A stretch of 64,000 nt of DNA, taken from Reyranella sp. (GTDB lineage Bacteria; Pseudomonadota; Alphaproteobacteria; Reyranellales; Reyranellaceae). A program made the translations under genes and the position numbers. Of this stretch, positions 7,252 through 15,266 are shown piece by piece; the stretch's first letter is position 1, and each line of letters opens with the position of its first letter. The DNA lies in NCBI RefSeq assembly GCF_004297405.1, contig NZ_SCVC01000043.1, positions 32,001 through 96,000 on the forward strand, read 5' to 3'. The notes under the pieces are model-generated. The model was not told the DNA's origin. It ran no database searches and saw nothing but the letters and a program-made list of their open reading frames with translations.

Positions 7252-8787
7252 CTAGGGCTCCCCGCGAGTGAAGCGCTCCACGAGCAGGAATTTCTGCACC
7301 TTGCCTGTCGGTGTACGCGGCAAAGCCTCGCTTTCGACGATGAATTCCTTGGGTGTCTTGAAGCCGGCGAGGTGCTGGCGGCAGAAAGCGTCGAGGTCCT
7401 GCGGTGTGACCGCCATATCCTGTTCAGTGACCACCAGCGCCGTAACTCTCTCGCCCCAGAGGTTGTCGGGAAGGCCGAAGACCGCGCAGTCGGCGACGCC
7501 CGGGCACTTCAGCAGGATCTCCTCGACTTCGGCGGCGTAGACGTTCTGGCCGCCGGTCACGATCATGTCCTTCTTGCGCCCGCGGATGGTGAGATAGCCC
7601 TCCGCATCCAGGCTGCCGAGATCACCGGTGTGGATCCAGCCATCGCGAAACGTCTCGGCCGACTTTGCGGGATTCTGGTAGTAGGCCGTCACCGCATTGG
7701 GAGAGCGCCCGACGATCTCACCGACCTGGTCCGGCTCCAGGGTCCGGCCGTTGTCGTCGACGATCCGGACTTCGGCGAAAGTAATCGCCCGCCCCACCGA
7801 ATCGGACCGCCGCTTGCGATCCTCCGGCGTGCTGACGACCAGCGCGCCAGTCTCCTGCATGCCGTAATACTCGTAGATGTTCGGGCAGAGCTCCGCAGCC
7901 GTTTGCGCTCGAATACTTTCGGGCAACATCGCGCCGGCAAAAACGATGCCGCGCACTGAACCGAGATCATGCTTCGCCGCCGTCTGGGCCGGCAGCATCA
8001 TCGCCGCCATGGTCGGCACGAGATTGAAGATCGTGACGCGTTCCGCTGCGATCAGGCGTAGCACCTCGTTGGGCTCGAAGTTCGCCAGCACATGCGGGAT
8101 GCCGTAGAGCATCGACCCGGCGATCCAGGCGAAGCCGACGCGGCCAAAGGCTGGAAACACCGTCATCGTCACGTCGTGGCGTGACAGATCGAGCGCCTGA
8201 AACATCGAGCCCAAAGTACTGTTGTTGTACTGGGTCAGCAGATAGGACTTGGGCAATCCAGTCGTGCCCGAGGTGAGGTTGAAATAGAAGGGATCGGCCT
8301 CGTCGATCTCGATCTCGGGCGCCGTCGCGGGCGCCGCCGCCAGCAGGCCCTCGTAGTCGAGCGCGTGCCCCGTCTTTTCGCCACCGAACTGGATCAGGTG
8401 CTTCGTCGTCGCAGAAGCCTGCTCGGCCACCGACGCAAATCGGTCTTCGTAGATCAGGCCGGTCGCGCCCATCGCCCGCACCAGTTCGAGTATTTCGGCA
8501 GCGGCCAGCCGGTAGTTCAACGGCAGGCCAACAATGCCGGTGCGCGCCAGTGCGAAATAGATCTCGACGATCTCGGCACGGTTCGAGGTCAGGAAGGCAA
8601 CCACATCTCCCTTCCTGAAGCTAAGGCCCAGAAGCGTCTGAGCCAGGCGATTGGTGCGCTCCTCGACCTGACGATAGTTGAACCGCCGATCAGTAGCGGC
8701 GCAGTAGATGGCAGGAGACTCAGGATGACGAATTGCGGCGGCCGTCAGAATGTTGCCGACCACCATCTTGCCGAGGGACCGTTCCAT
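7252..8787 (-). CDS. AMP-forming acyl-CoA synthetase
   Basis: A 511-residue ANL-superfamily enzyme that activates a carboxylic acid to its CoA thioester through an acyl-AMP. The AMP/phosphate loop is LTSGTTGLPKS (about 173-183), followed by a YYGMQETG motif (about 304), the hinge region TGDLGSLDAEGYLTIRGRKK and the C-terminal lysine in PRTPTGKVQKF. The substrate cannot be read from sequence; a medium- or long-chain fatty acid or an aromatic acid is possible. It diverges from the enoyl-CoA hydratase at 8857 across about 70 bases, which suggests a shared acyl-CoA degradation pathway. Confidence 0.88.
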   Translation of the reverse strand: MERSLGKMVVGNILTAAAIRHPESPAIYCAATDRRFNYRQVEERTNRLAQTLLGLSFRKGDVVAFLTSNRAEIVEIYFALARTGIVGLPLNYRLAAAEILELVRAMGATGLIYEDRFASVAEQASATTKHLIQFGGEKTGHALDYEGLLAAAPATAPEIEIDEADPFYFNLTSGTTGLPKSYLLTQYNNSTLGSMFQALDLSRHDVTMTVFPAFGRVGFAWIAGSMLYGIPHVLANFEPNEVLRLIAAERVTIFNLVPTMAAMMLPAQTAAKHDLGSVRGIVFAGAMLPESIRAQTAAELCPNIYEYYGMQETGALVVSTPEDRKRRSDSVGRAITFAEVRIVDDNGRTLEPDQVGEIVGRSPNAVTAYYQNPAKSAETFRDGWIHTGDLGSLDAEGYLTIRGRKKDMIVTGGQNVYAAEVEEILLKCPGVADCAVFGLPDNLWGERVTALVVTEQDMAVTPQDLDAFCRQHLAGFKTPKEFIVESEALPRTPTGKVQKFLLVERFTRGEP

Positions 8788-8856
8788 CGGTTGCTGCCTC
8801 CCACGTTGCCGTACCAGTTTGTACTGCTAGGCTGGCAGTCTGGAGGAATGAACACA

Positions 8857-9633
8857 ATGTCGATGGTTCTGTCTGAACGGCGCGGATCGCTGGCGATCCT
8901 GACGCTCAACAATCCCGCTCAGTACAACGCCCTGGCGATGAGCCTGGTCGGCGATCTGAACGCCGCGCTCGATGCGGCGCTCGAAGCGCCGGCTGCGCGT
9001 GCCATCGTGCTGACCGGCGCCGGCAAGGGTTTCTGTTCGGGCGCGCAGTTCGGCGGCAACACGTTCAGCGCGGGCGCCGGCGTCACCGAACGCATGCGCG
9101 ACGGCATCAATCCGGTGATCGACCGGATGCGCAGCCTGTCGATCCCCATCGTCGTCGCCGTCAACGGCGCGGCAGCCGGCGCCGGTGTCGGGATCGCACT
9201 CGCGGGCGATGTCGTGATCGCCGCGCGCTCTGCCAGGTTCATCCTGAGCTTCGCTCGCCTCGGCGCCGTGCTCGACGCCGGAACGTCACTCTTCCTCCAG
9301 AGGTCGATCGGTGCGGCGCGAACGCGCGCCCTCGCCCTCCTCGCCGAACCCTTGCCAGCCGAGACGGCCGAGAAATGGGGGCTGATCTGGAAGACCGTCG
9401 ACGACGCGGCTTTGCTCGATGAAGCCATCGCTATTGCCGAGAAGCTGGCGAATGGTCCGCCGATCAGCCTCGGCCTGATCAAGGGTCAGCTCGAGGCCGC
9501 GTGGGCAGCGCCACTTGCCGCCACACTCGACAGCGAAGCCTCGACCCAAGGCCGCGCTTTCGTCACCGATGATCTACGCGAAGGCGCTGCTGCCTTCATG
9601 GAGAAGCGGCCGGCGCGATTCACCGGACGGTAA
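8857..9633 (+). CDS. Enoyl-CoA hydratase/isomerase family protein
   Basis: A 258-residue crotonase-fold enzyme. The oxyanion-hole segments are GAGKGFCSGAQF (about 57-68) and NGAAAGAGVGIALAGD (about 101-116). It likely hydrates or isomerises an enoyl-CoA made from the product of the divergent acyl-CoA synthetase. Of two in-frame ATGs, the one at 8857 has GGAGG at ten bases, while that at 8848 is too close to it. The catalytic Glu positions of classical hydratases are not clear (LGAVLDAGTS at the second site), so a related isomerase or lyase activity is possible. Confidence 0.83.
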   Translation: MSMVLSERRGSLAILTLNNPAQYNALAMSLVGDLNAALDAALEAPAARAIVLTGAGKGFCSGAQFGGNTFSAGAGVTERMRDGINPVIDRMRSLSIPIVVAVNGAAAGAGVGIALAGDVVIAARSARFILSFARLGAVLDAGTSLFLQRSIGAARTRALALLAEPLPAETAEKWGLIWKTVDDAALLDEAIAIAEKLANGPPISLGLIKGQLEAAWAAPLAATLDSEASTQGRAFVTDDLREGAAAFMEKRPARFTGR

Positions 9634-9640
9634 ACGTCCT

Positions 9641-10273
9641 TCAGGGGCTGGGCAGTTCGATCCTAATCGAAGAGTCGAACTTGTAAATCATCTCGGCTTG
9701 TATACGCGCCCCCAGGACCTCGACGAGAGTCTGCCCGCCAACGGGCAAGCGGGTGGCTGGATCGAAATAGGCTGTGATCTGCGTCGTCTGCGGGCTCTTG
9801 GTTCTGACGTTCACCACGGCGGCATAGACGAAGGTCAGGTAGGATTTGCCGTCGACGTTTTGCACGCCTTGGCATTCGAGGTCGCGTTGGTCCTTGGTAA
9901 CGAAGTAGCCGTTGAAAGGCGCTTCCTCCAACAAGTCCGCCAGCTTCTCCTTGGACATCTCGAGCCAGGGCCCTCCGGCGTTGACCCAACCTCTGTCGTC
10001 TTCAGTCACGATGATCTCGGCGGACCGCGTGCGGACGCGGAAAGAACGGGGCGGCAGGATTTGCGTAACGTGCATCGACTGCGCCACCTGCCCGCTCTGG
10101 TCCATAGTCCGCGGCGGCGTAATCGATATTGTCGTGGCGATCTCGTAGGAACCGGCCGTTAGAGTGACGCGGTTGATGTCGGCGAACTCGGCCGCACAAT
10201 CGGCCCGTGCGACGCCTGTTCCCATGAGGAGCAGGCTGCCAGCTAAAGCCAATCCCGCGTTCGTGCGACGCAT
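9641..10273 (-). CDS. Hypothetical secreted protein
   Basis: A 210-residue protein with an N-terminal signal peptide (MRRTNAGLALAGSLLLMG, likely cleavage after ARA at about 24) and a mature part rich in strands. The mature part resembles periplasmic proteins that carry a single LolA-like or beta-sandwich domain (FRVRTRSAEIIVTEDDRGW, RLPVGGQTLVEVLG). The family is not recognised. It converges with the hydratase gene and stands 148 bases beyond the HlyD-family gene, so it may have its own promoter. Confidence 0.7.
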   Translation of the reverse strand: MRRTNAGLALAGSLLLMGTGVARADCAAEFADINRVTLTAGSYEIATTISITPPRTMDQSGQVAQSMHVTQILPPRSFRVRTRSAEIIVTEDDRGWVNAGGPWLEMSKEKLADLLEEAPFNGYFVTKDQRDLECQGVQNVDGKSYLTFVYAAVVNVRTKSPQTTQITAYFDPATRLPVGGQTLVEVLGARIQAEMIYKFDSSIRIELPSP

Positions 10274-10421
10274 CGGTCCTCCGTTCGATCGCCAGGATCT
10301 CCCGTCGTGCCGTTTGTCTTCTCAATGAAAGCCCAGTGTGCGCCTTTTCAAGGGAAGTCGCAAAATATTGTCCGGAATCTGCATCGACGACGCAGCACAT
10401 CGAGTGCGATTGGCATCTGGG

Positions 10422-11360
10422 TTAAGGCAGCACGTAGTTCAGGATCGCAATCTGGCGCAGCAGGACCTTGCGGATGATGTGAGCGGCCTTGACGTGCTCG
10501 GTGAAGATCGCCGCATCGCCGACGCTGCCGGCCGGAAGGCTTTCGGCCAACGCCGGATCGTCGAGCTTCACTCGTACCGCAAAGGGCAGGGCCTGAACCG
10601 GCGCCGGCGTTACCGCCAGCCCCGAAGCCTGGACCTGGCCGGTCGAGATCGCCTGCAGCACCGCGACGACCCGGCCCTTGTGAATCTGGCCCGGCAGGAA
10701 TTTGAAGGTGAGTTCGACCTCCTGGCCCGGCGCGATGAAACGGCCATCGATCTGCGCCACCTCGACGCCAACCACGGTGTCGGACGTGTCGATGAAAGCC
10801 ATCACAGGTGAAAGCGGCAGGTTGGCGACACGGGCGCCCTTGCGCAGGGCCAGATTGGTCACGTAGCCGTCCGTCGGCGCCCGCACCACGGTCTTGTCGA
10901 GGTTCCACTGTGCGCCCTCGATCTGAGCCTTGAGTTGTTCGACGCTGGCTTCGCGTTGCTGCACATCGAAGGCACGGCCGGCCTGGGTGCGTTCAAGCTG
11001 CGTCATCTGTTCGAGCCGCAACTCCTCGAAGCGGAGTTGGGCAGCCAGCGCATCGACCTGGGCGCGAAAGGGTACAGGATCGATCCGGAAGAGCACATCG
11101 CCCGCTTTGACCGGCCGGTTGGCCTCGACCGGCACTTCGATCACCTCACCCGCCACGTCGGCCACGATCGGCACGGATTGGCGGATCACGAGCACTTTGC
11201 CCTGCGGCGCGCCCCATCCCATCGGGATGAACAGGCCGAACAGCAACAGCACCAGAACCAGGGCCGGCGAGATCTTCCAGAAAAGCGTGAAGCGCACGAT
11301 GCGGAGCTTCACCAGCGCGAACAGAAGAACCAGATAGACGTTGAAGATCGCGACGATCAT
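10422..11360 (-). CDS. HlyD/YiaV-type membrane fusion protein
   Basis: A 312-residue inner-membrane-anchored adaptor. Two hydrophobic segments at the N terminus (about 1-18 and 27-48) precede a biotinyl-lipoyl half-motif (VIRQSVPIVADVAGEVIEVPV), a coiled-coil arm rich in Gln/Glu/Leu (about 85-140), the second lipoyl half (VVRAPTDGYVTNLAL) and a beta-barrel domain. Such proteins bridge inner-membrane pumps to the outer membrane. The start overlaps the stop of the DUF3302 gene as ATGA. The pairing matches the yiaV-yiaW arrangement of Escherichia coli, whose substrate is not established. Confidence 0.87.
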   Translation of the reverse strand: MIVAIFNVYLVLLFALVKLRIVRFTLFWKISPALVLVLLLFGLFIPMGWGAPQGKVLVIRQSVPIVADVAGEVIEVPVEANRPVKAGDVLFRIDPVPFRAQVDALAAQLRFEELRLEQMTQLERTQAGRAFDVQQREASVEQLKAQIEGAQWNLDKTVVRAPTDGYVTNLALRKGARVANLPLSPVMAFIDTSDTVVGVEVAQIDGRFIAPGQEVELTFKFLPGQIHKGRVVAVLQAISTGQVQASGLAVTPAPVQALPFAVRVKLDDPALAESLPAGSVGDAAIFTEHVKAAHIIRKVLLRQIAILNYVLP

Positions 11361-11596
11361 TGGCGCGCCTCGCTCCGTCGAGGCGACGGCACGTCGACAT
11401 AGGCCCAGATCAGCACGACCGGCCAGAGCACGAAGCCAAGGAACAACGTCACCCAGCCCGCCACTGTGACCGCCTCGACCCAGGGGTGGCCGCGCTTGCG
11501 GGCGATATGGCCGGGCAGAGAGCCCGCGATGGCGACAGTGGCAATCGCGCTCGCGACGAGAATGGCGAGTACGAGCCAGGCGAAGAGATCGAGCAT
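11357..11596 (-). CDS. DUF3302 (YiaW-like) small inner-membrane protein
   Basis: This 79-residue protein has two transmembrane helices (about 3-27 and 43-67) with a short basic loop between them (HIARKRGHPW). It fits the DUF3302/YiaW family, which is regularly paired with a YiaV-type membrane fusion protein. Translation is coupled to that downstream gene through an ATGA overlap. It is probably a small partner or anchor of the export system; that role is inference. Confidence 0.82.
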   Translation of the reverse strand: MLDLFAWLVLAILVASAIATVAIAGSLPGHIARKRGHPWVEAVTVAGWVTLFLGFVLWPVVLIWAYVDVPSPRRSEARQ

Positions 11597-11605
11597 GCCT
11601 TCCCC

Positions 11606-13015
11606 TTACTTCATTTCCTCGATATCGGGCAGCTTCCAGGTCCCATCGAGCAGGGCCTTCTCAGGCCCATAGAAGCGGAACAAGACCTCGAAACGTCCGC
11701 CAGGCCTGGTCGGTATCCAGTTGGACTCCTTGCCCTCCGGCGCGCTAGGGCCGAAGAACAGATCGACCGAGCCGTCGGCATTCCTTTTGAGGTCCGGACT
11801 CTGCGACGAACGGCCGGCGCGCGGCATATCGCGGATCAGCGTATGCGTCGCCCTGTCGTAGATCGTCGCCGACCAATATTGAGTGACAGGCGCTTTGGCC
11901 GGCACGGTCAGGCTGTAGGTCCGGGCACCGTCGAAATCCTGCCCCTCCTTGTCCTTGATCGTCATGAGGTAGAACTGGCCGGTACCGAGGTTCTTGGCGG
12001 TGAAGAAGGCAAGGGAGAAGACGAGGCCGCGGCTGTCGACGGGATAGCTGTCGGGCGTGTTGTAGTTTTTCGACGCCGACGCAAGGTACTCGGAAGTGAC
12101 TGGCAGTGCCCAGCGACCGCCTTCGAAGAAGGGCGCAGCGAAGGCCTGCTCGTACTTCATCTCGAGCCAGGCATGAGCTTCTTCGGCAGCGTTGCTCAGG
12201 ATCGTGCGCATCGCATCGTTGACGACGAAGGGCTTGCCACGCTCGATGCCGATCGACTTGAGCTGGTCGATCATCACCTTGTCGCGGACGAGCCACGGCT
12301 CCGCCTGCACCTGGCGATCGAGCGCCTCGAAGAAGCGGGCGCTATAGGGGATCGCCGCCTCGAACATCGTACCCAGGGCATCGGCGAACTTGGTGGACGA
12401 TGGCTTGGCGGCCTGCGACAGCGGATAGACCTTGATGCGCTTGCCATAGTCGACAGCCTTGGCGATGTCGGCCTCGCTGCCGCTCTTGAGGATCGAGCGC
12501 AACAGGGCATAGCCGCGGTAGGTATCCGACGGCAGGACGATGTAACCTGGGGGCGGCTTCTGCTTATAGTCCGGCGGCAGGACGAGATATTTGCCGCCCT
12601 TGCCTTTGTCCGCACCGGCCGGCCCGACATCCTCCAGGGGCACCTGCCAGACGTTCATGATGGTGCCGTTGATCAAGCCCGTGTCGGCAGGCGGGATCTC
12701 GATCACCACAGGTCCGACTTCCTTCGTGTTGATGAAGGGCATGAAGTAGATCGCGTCGGGATTGGGCGTCAGCGTCTGGTTCTTCCAGTCGAGAAGTCCC
12801 GACCAGTAGACGATCTCGTTGAAGCCACCTTTGCCCAGGCGAATCATGGCCTGGAACATGAGGTCATAGTTGACCACCGGCATGCCCCAGATCACCGCCT
12901 CGACCGCGCGGCGCTCGGCAGCGCGACTGGCAAGGTCATCGGACTTCTGCGGCTGCGCAAAGGCAGCCCCCGCAGTGGCGAGCAGTGCGAGGATCGCGAG
13001 GGCTCGATGGAGCAT
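11606..13015 (-). CDS. DUF1254/DUF1214 exported protein
   Basis: A 469-residue protein with a signal peptide ending at AFA (about residue 20). The N-terminal half has the DUF1254 pattern (EAVIWGMPVVNYDLMFQAM, NPDAIYFMPFI) and the C-terminal half the DUF1214 pattern (YSLTVPAKAPVTQYWSATIY, NWIPTRPGGRFEVLFRFYGP). These proteins are common in proteobacteria and their biochemical role is unknown. It is followed closely by the YiaW/YiaV pair and preceded by an outer-membrane protein, so the four may form one exported-function operon. Confidence 0.88.
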   Translation of the reverse strand: MLHRALAILALLATAGAAFAQPQKSDDLASRAAERRAVEAVIWGMPVVNYDLMFQAMIRLGKGGFNEIVYWSGLLDWKNQTLTPNPDAIYFMPFINTKEVGPVVIEIPPADTGLINGTIMNVWQVPLEDVGPAGADKGKGGKYLVLPPDYKQKPPPGYIVLPSDTYRGYALLRSILKSGSEADIAKAVDYGKRIKVYPLSQAAKPSSTKFADALGTMFEAAIPYSARFFEALDRQVQAEPWLVRDKVMIDQLKSIGIERGKPFVVNDAMRTILSNAAEEAHAWLEMKYEQAFAAPFFEGGRWALPVTSEYLASASKNYNTPDSYPVDSRGLVFSLAFFTAKNLGTGQFYLMTIKDKEGQDFDGARTYSLTVPAKAPVTQYWSATIYDRATHTLIRDMPRAGRSSQSPDLKRNADGSVDLFFGPSAPEGKESNWIPTRPGGRFEVLFRFYGPEKALLDGTWKLPDIEEMK

Positions 13016-13030
13016 GACGTTCCTCCCTGG

Positions 13031-13981
13031 TCAGAACCGGTACGAGATCGCCACCTGGCCCCAGTCGCCGTTCAGTCTATTGGTGTTGCTGATGTCGTGC
13101 AGCCACTTCAGGACGATGGCGGCACGCCCCTTCAGCGCTTCCGGTGTCCACAGGATCGCCGGCCCCAGGCCGAACGACTCTCCCATGAAGGGGCCCAGCA
13201 CGGCACCGCTGCCGCCGTCGCCGTCGATCTGCTTGTACCAATAGCCCTGCAGACCGATGGCGAGGGTCGGCACGATGAACTGGTTGATCATGAAGTCGAG
13301 ATGGAACTCGTTGCCCGACTTGTAGTCGGTCGCCGGATTGACGGTGTTGATCATGACGCCCGACAGCACGGTGATCTCGGTGAGCGTCGCCTTGTGGAAC
13401 CAGGTAACGCCGAGCTGGGTATCGAAGGCCCAGTAATTGCGCCCGACATTGATCAGCGAGTCGCCGTTGTAGCGGCCAGTCGGCGCCACCACCCACTGCG
13501 CCAGCTTCACATGGAATTCGCCGAAGCTCCAATAGAAGGCAAACGGATTGAGCAGCATGTCGCCGAAGCCGGTATCGGACGCCGAGCTGGAGAAGCCGCC
13601 GAACAGGCGCGTGTCGAGCGAGGTGGTCATGGTGGCCGTACCGACCACCGGCGCAGCCGCGCCGACTTGCAGGCGGCCGCCGAGGATCGGCTGACTGAAT
13701 GTGTAAGAGCCCGCGAGATACTCGTAGAGCGCGAAGGCCGTGAGGCCGAAGGTAGCACGGCCACGCAGCACTGCCCTCTGCGCCTGGCCGCCGAACATCA
13801 GGGTTTGACTGGCGGCAGTGAAGCCGGGCTCCGGCGGCACGGCGGTCAGGAAGGTGCCGAAACCGCCCGCGAAGTAGTAGCTCGCGGCCCCTTCGGTCGC
13901 CTGTGCGGCCGGCGCACCCAGACAAGTAGCAACAATTGCAATGGATGCCAGAGATCGAGAGAAAGCGCGGTGGATCGACAT
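13031..13981 (-). CDS. Outer-membrane protein of the phenol/MetA-pathway (SphA-like) family
   Basis: A 316-residue beta-barrel protein with a signal peptide cleaved after AQA (about 28), a glycine- and aromatic-rich mature chain with alternating strands, and a C-terminal aromatic residue (VAISYRF), a normal signal for outer-membrane assembly. The pattern ASYYFAGGFGTFL, FGDMLLNPFAFYW and LDFMINQF fits the MetA-pathway/SphA family, members of which lie near degradation genes for hydrophobic substrates. A role in uptake of an organic compound is plausible but not shown. Confidence 0.82.
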   Translation of the reverse strand: MSIHRAFSRSLASIAIVATCLGAPAAQATEGAASYYFAGGFGTFLTAVPPEPGFTAASQTLMFGGQAQRAVLRGRATFGLTAFALYEYLAGSYTFSQPILGGRLQVGAAAPVVGTATMTTSLDTRLFGGFSSSASDTGFGDMLLNPFAFYWSFGEFHVKLAQWVVAPTGRYNGDSLINVGRNYWAFDTQLGVTWFHKATLTEITVLSGVMINTVNPATDYKSGNEFHLDFMINQFIVPTLAIGLQGYWYKQIDGDGGSGAVLGPFMGESFGLGPAILWTPEALKGRAAIVLKWLHDISNTNRLNGDWGQVAISYRF

Positions 13982-14080
13982 GCCGAACCTCCGGACAAAT
14001 CAGCCAGAACCGGCAGCCATCCTACGCCCGGTGCAGATCACCCGATACTCCTCGCCCTGCACACCTGAGGAAGTGCCTCT

Positions 14081-14521
14081 TCAGCGATCCTTATCGCCCA
14101 TCGCGGGTTCGGCGTTTTCCTCTCCGAACAATTTCAGCCGATAGTCGAGGAGTTTGTAGCCACGCCGCCTCGCTTCTTCCTCGATCAGCAGCGTGAGCCG
14201 CGCATCATCGACTTCGATGATCTCGCCGGTCGCCACGTCGATCAGATGCGGATGAGGCGCCCGCCCCATCCGCTCGTACCGCGCCTTGCCATCACGGAAG
14301 GTGTATCGCGTGACGATGCCCGCCGCTGCCAGCTTGTTCAGCACGCGATAGACCGTTGCCACGCCAATCTTGCGATCCTGGCCGACGACGCGGCGATGGA
14401 TCTCGTGTGCGCAGGGATGATCGGCAGCGGCATCCAGCACATCGAGCACCAGGCGCCTTTGCCCGGTGAGCTTGATGCCGCGCTCGCGGCAGAGCTGCTC
14501 GAGGTCCGTTGCCACGGTCAT
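14081..14521 (-). CDS. Fur-family transcriptional regulator
   Basis: A 146-residue winged-helix regulator: KLTGQRRLVLDVLDAA (about 17-32), the recognition helix in KIGVATVYRVLNKLAAAGIV (about 51-70), and a dimerisation domain HLIDVATGEIIEVDD. The usual HHHH metal cluster reads APHPH and there are no CXXC structural-zinc cysteines, as in alphaproteobacterial Fur/Irr types. It heads away from the iron-uptake cluster and probably controls metal or iron genes. Whether it is Fur, Irr or Mur cannot be decided here. The Fur-type box at 21253-21267 is a candidate target. Confidence 0.85.
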   Translation of the reverse strand: MTVATDLEQLCRERGIKLTGQRRLVLDVLDAAADHPCAHEIHRRVVGQDRKIGVATVYRVLNKLAAAGIVTRYTFRDGKARYERMGRAPHPHLIDVATGEIIEVDDARLTLLIEEEARRRGYKLLDYRLKLFGEENAEPAMGDKDR

Positions 14522-14543
14522 CGGCCAACCTTCCGGTCGAGCC

Positions 14544-15266
14544 TCAGTTCGACTTCCCTGTTACCGGCGTCGGCAACGGCGGCATCTCTGCGCCACTTGC
14601 CTGCACCAGCGTCAGGGTCGTCACGTAGCTCGCCGTATCATAGGCCTCCTCGCCGCGCTTGCCCGGTGTCTTGTCGGTGTGACGAATCTCGAATGCATAG
14701 GCGCCGCGCCATGGCAGGGTGATTTCGAAGTTGCCGCTTTCATCGGTGTATTCGCTCTTCGACCAGCCGAAGGCCGCCACGATCTCGACTTTCGCCTTGG
14801 CGAGGGGCTGACCTTTGAAGAAGACCTGGAACTTGTTGCCGCCTGCCGGCACCACGTCGAGCGCGAGCAGCGGCTTTTGCGGTGCACGATCCGTAACGAA
14901 ACGCGCGGCCGGCCACCACAAGGAGCGCGTCGTGACGCCGTCTCGCGTGCGCACCGAAATCGGATAGCGCGAATCTTCGGCAACAATGCTGTCACCGGCC
15001 TTGGGCTCGCCTGCACCGACGAAACCCTTGGCCGTCTTGTTGAGCGTCAACGTGCGCTCGCCGGCAGCCGAGACTGTCTTTGCCTGCAGTTGCAAGCGAT
15101 CGAGCAGACCTGGCGAGGTTTCGCGCAGGTTCTCACCGAACTCGCCGAAGCATACTTGTATGCCCTTGCCTTCGGGCTCCAGCCAGATGTGATGCGCTGA
15201 GGCATTGCCTGCGAACAAGGCGAAAGCCGCCGTCAGGATTGTCGCAAGACCGGTCACGTATTTCAT
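14544..15266 (-). CDS. DUF4198 periplasmic protein
   Basis: A 240-residue protein with a signal peptide cleaved after ASA (about 24), then a mature N terminus starting HHIWLEPEG, characteristic of DUF4198/NikM-like metal-uptake accessory proteins. The histidine-first start is a plausible metal ligand. The C-terminal part is an immunoglobulin-like domain (GQPLAKAKVEIVAAFG, DESGNFEITLPWRGAYAFEI). Its start overlaps the PepSY gene stop as ATGA, so it belongs to the iron-uptake operon. Confidence 0.8.
   Translation of the reverse strand: MKYVTGLATILTAAFALFAGNASAHHIWLEPEGKGIQVCFGEFGENLRETSPGLLDRLQLQAKTVSAAGERTLTLNKTAKGFVGAGEPKAGDSIVAEDSRYPISVRTRDGVTTRSLWWPAARFVTDRAPQKPLLALDVVPAGGNKFQVFFKGQPLAKAKVEIVAAFGWSKSEYTDESGNFEITLPWRGAYAFEIRHTDKTPGKRGEEAYDTASYVTTLTLVQASGAEMPPLPTPVTGKSN

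Noticed and set aside
11360..14068. A 902-codon open frame on the plus strand
   Set aside because: It is the antisense shadow of four well-supported minus-strand genes in GC-rich DNA, has no ribosome binding site and is composed almost only of Arg, Gly, Asp and Glu.
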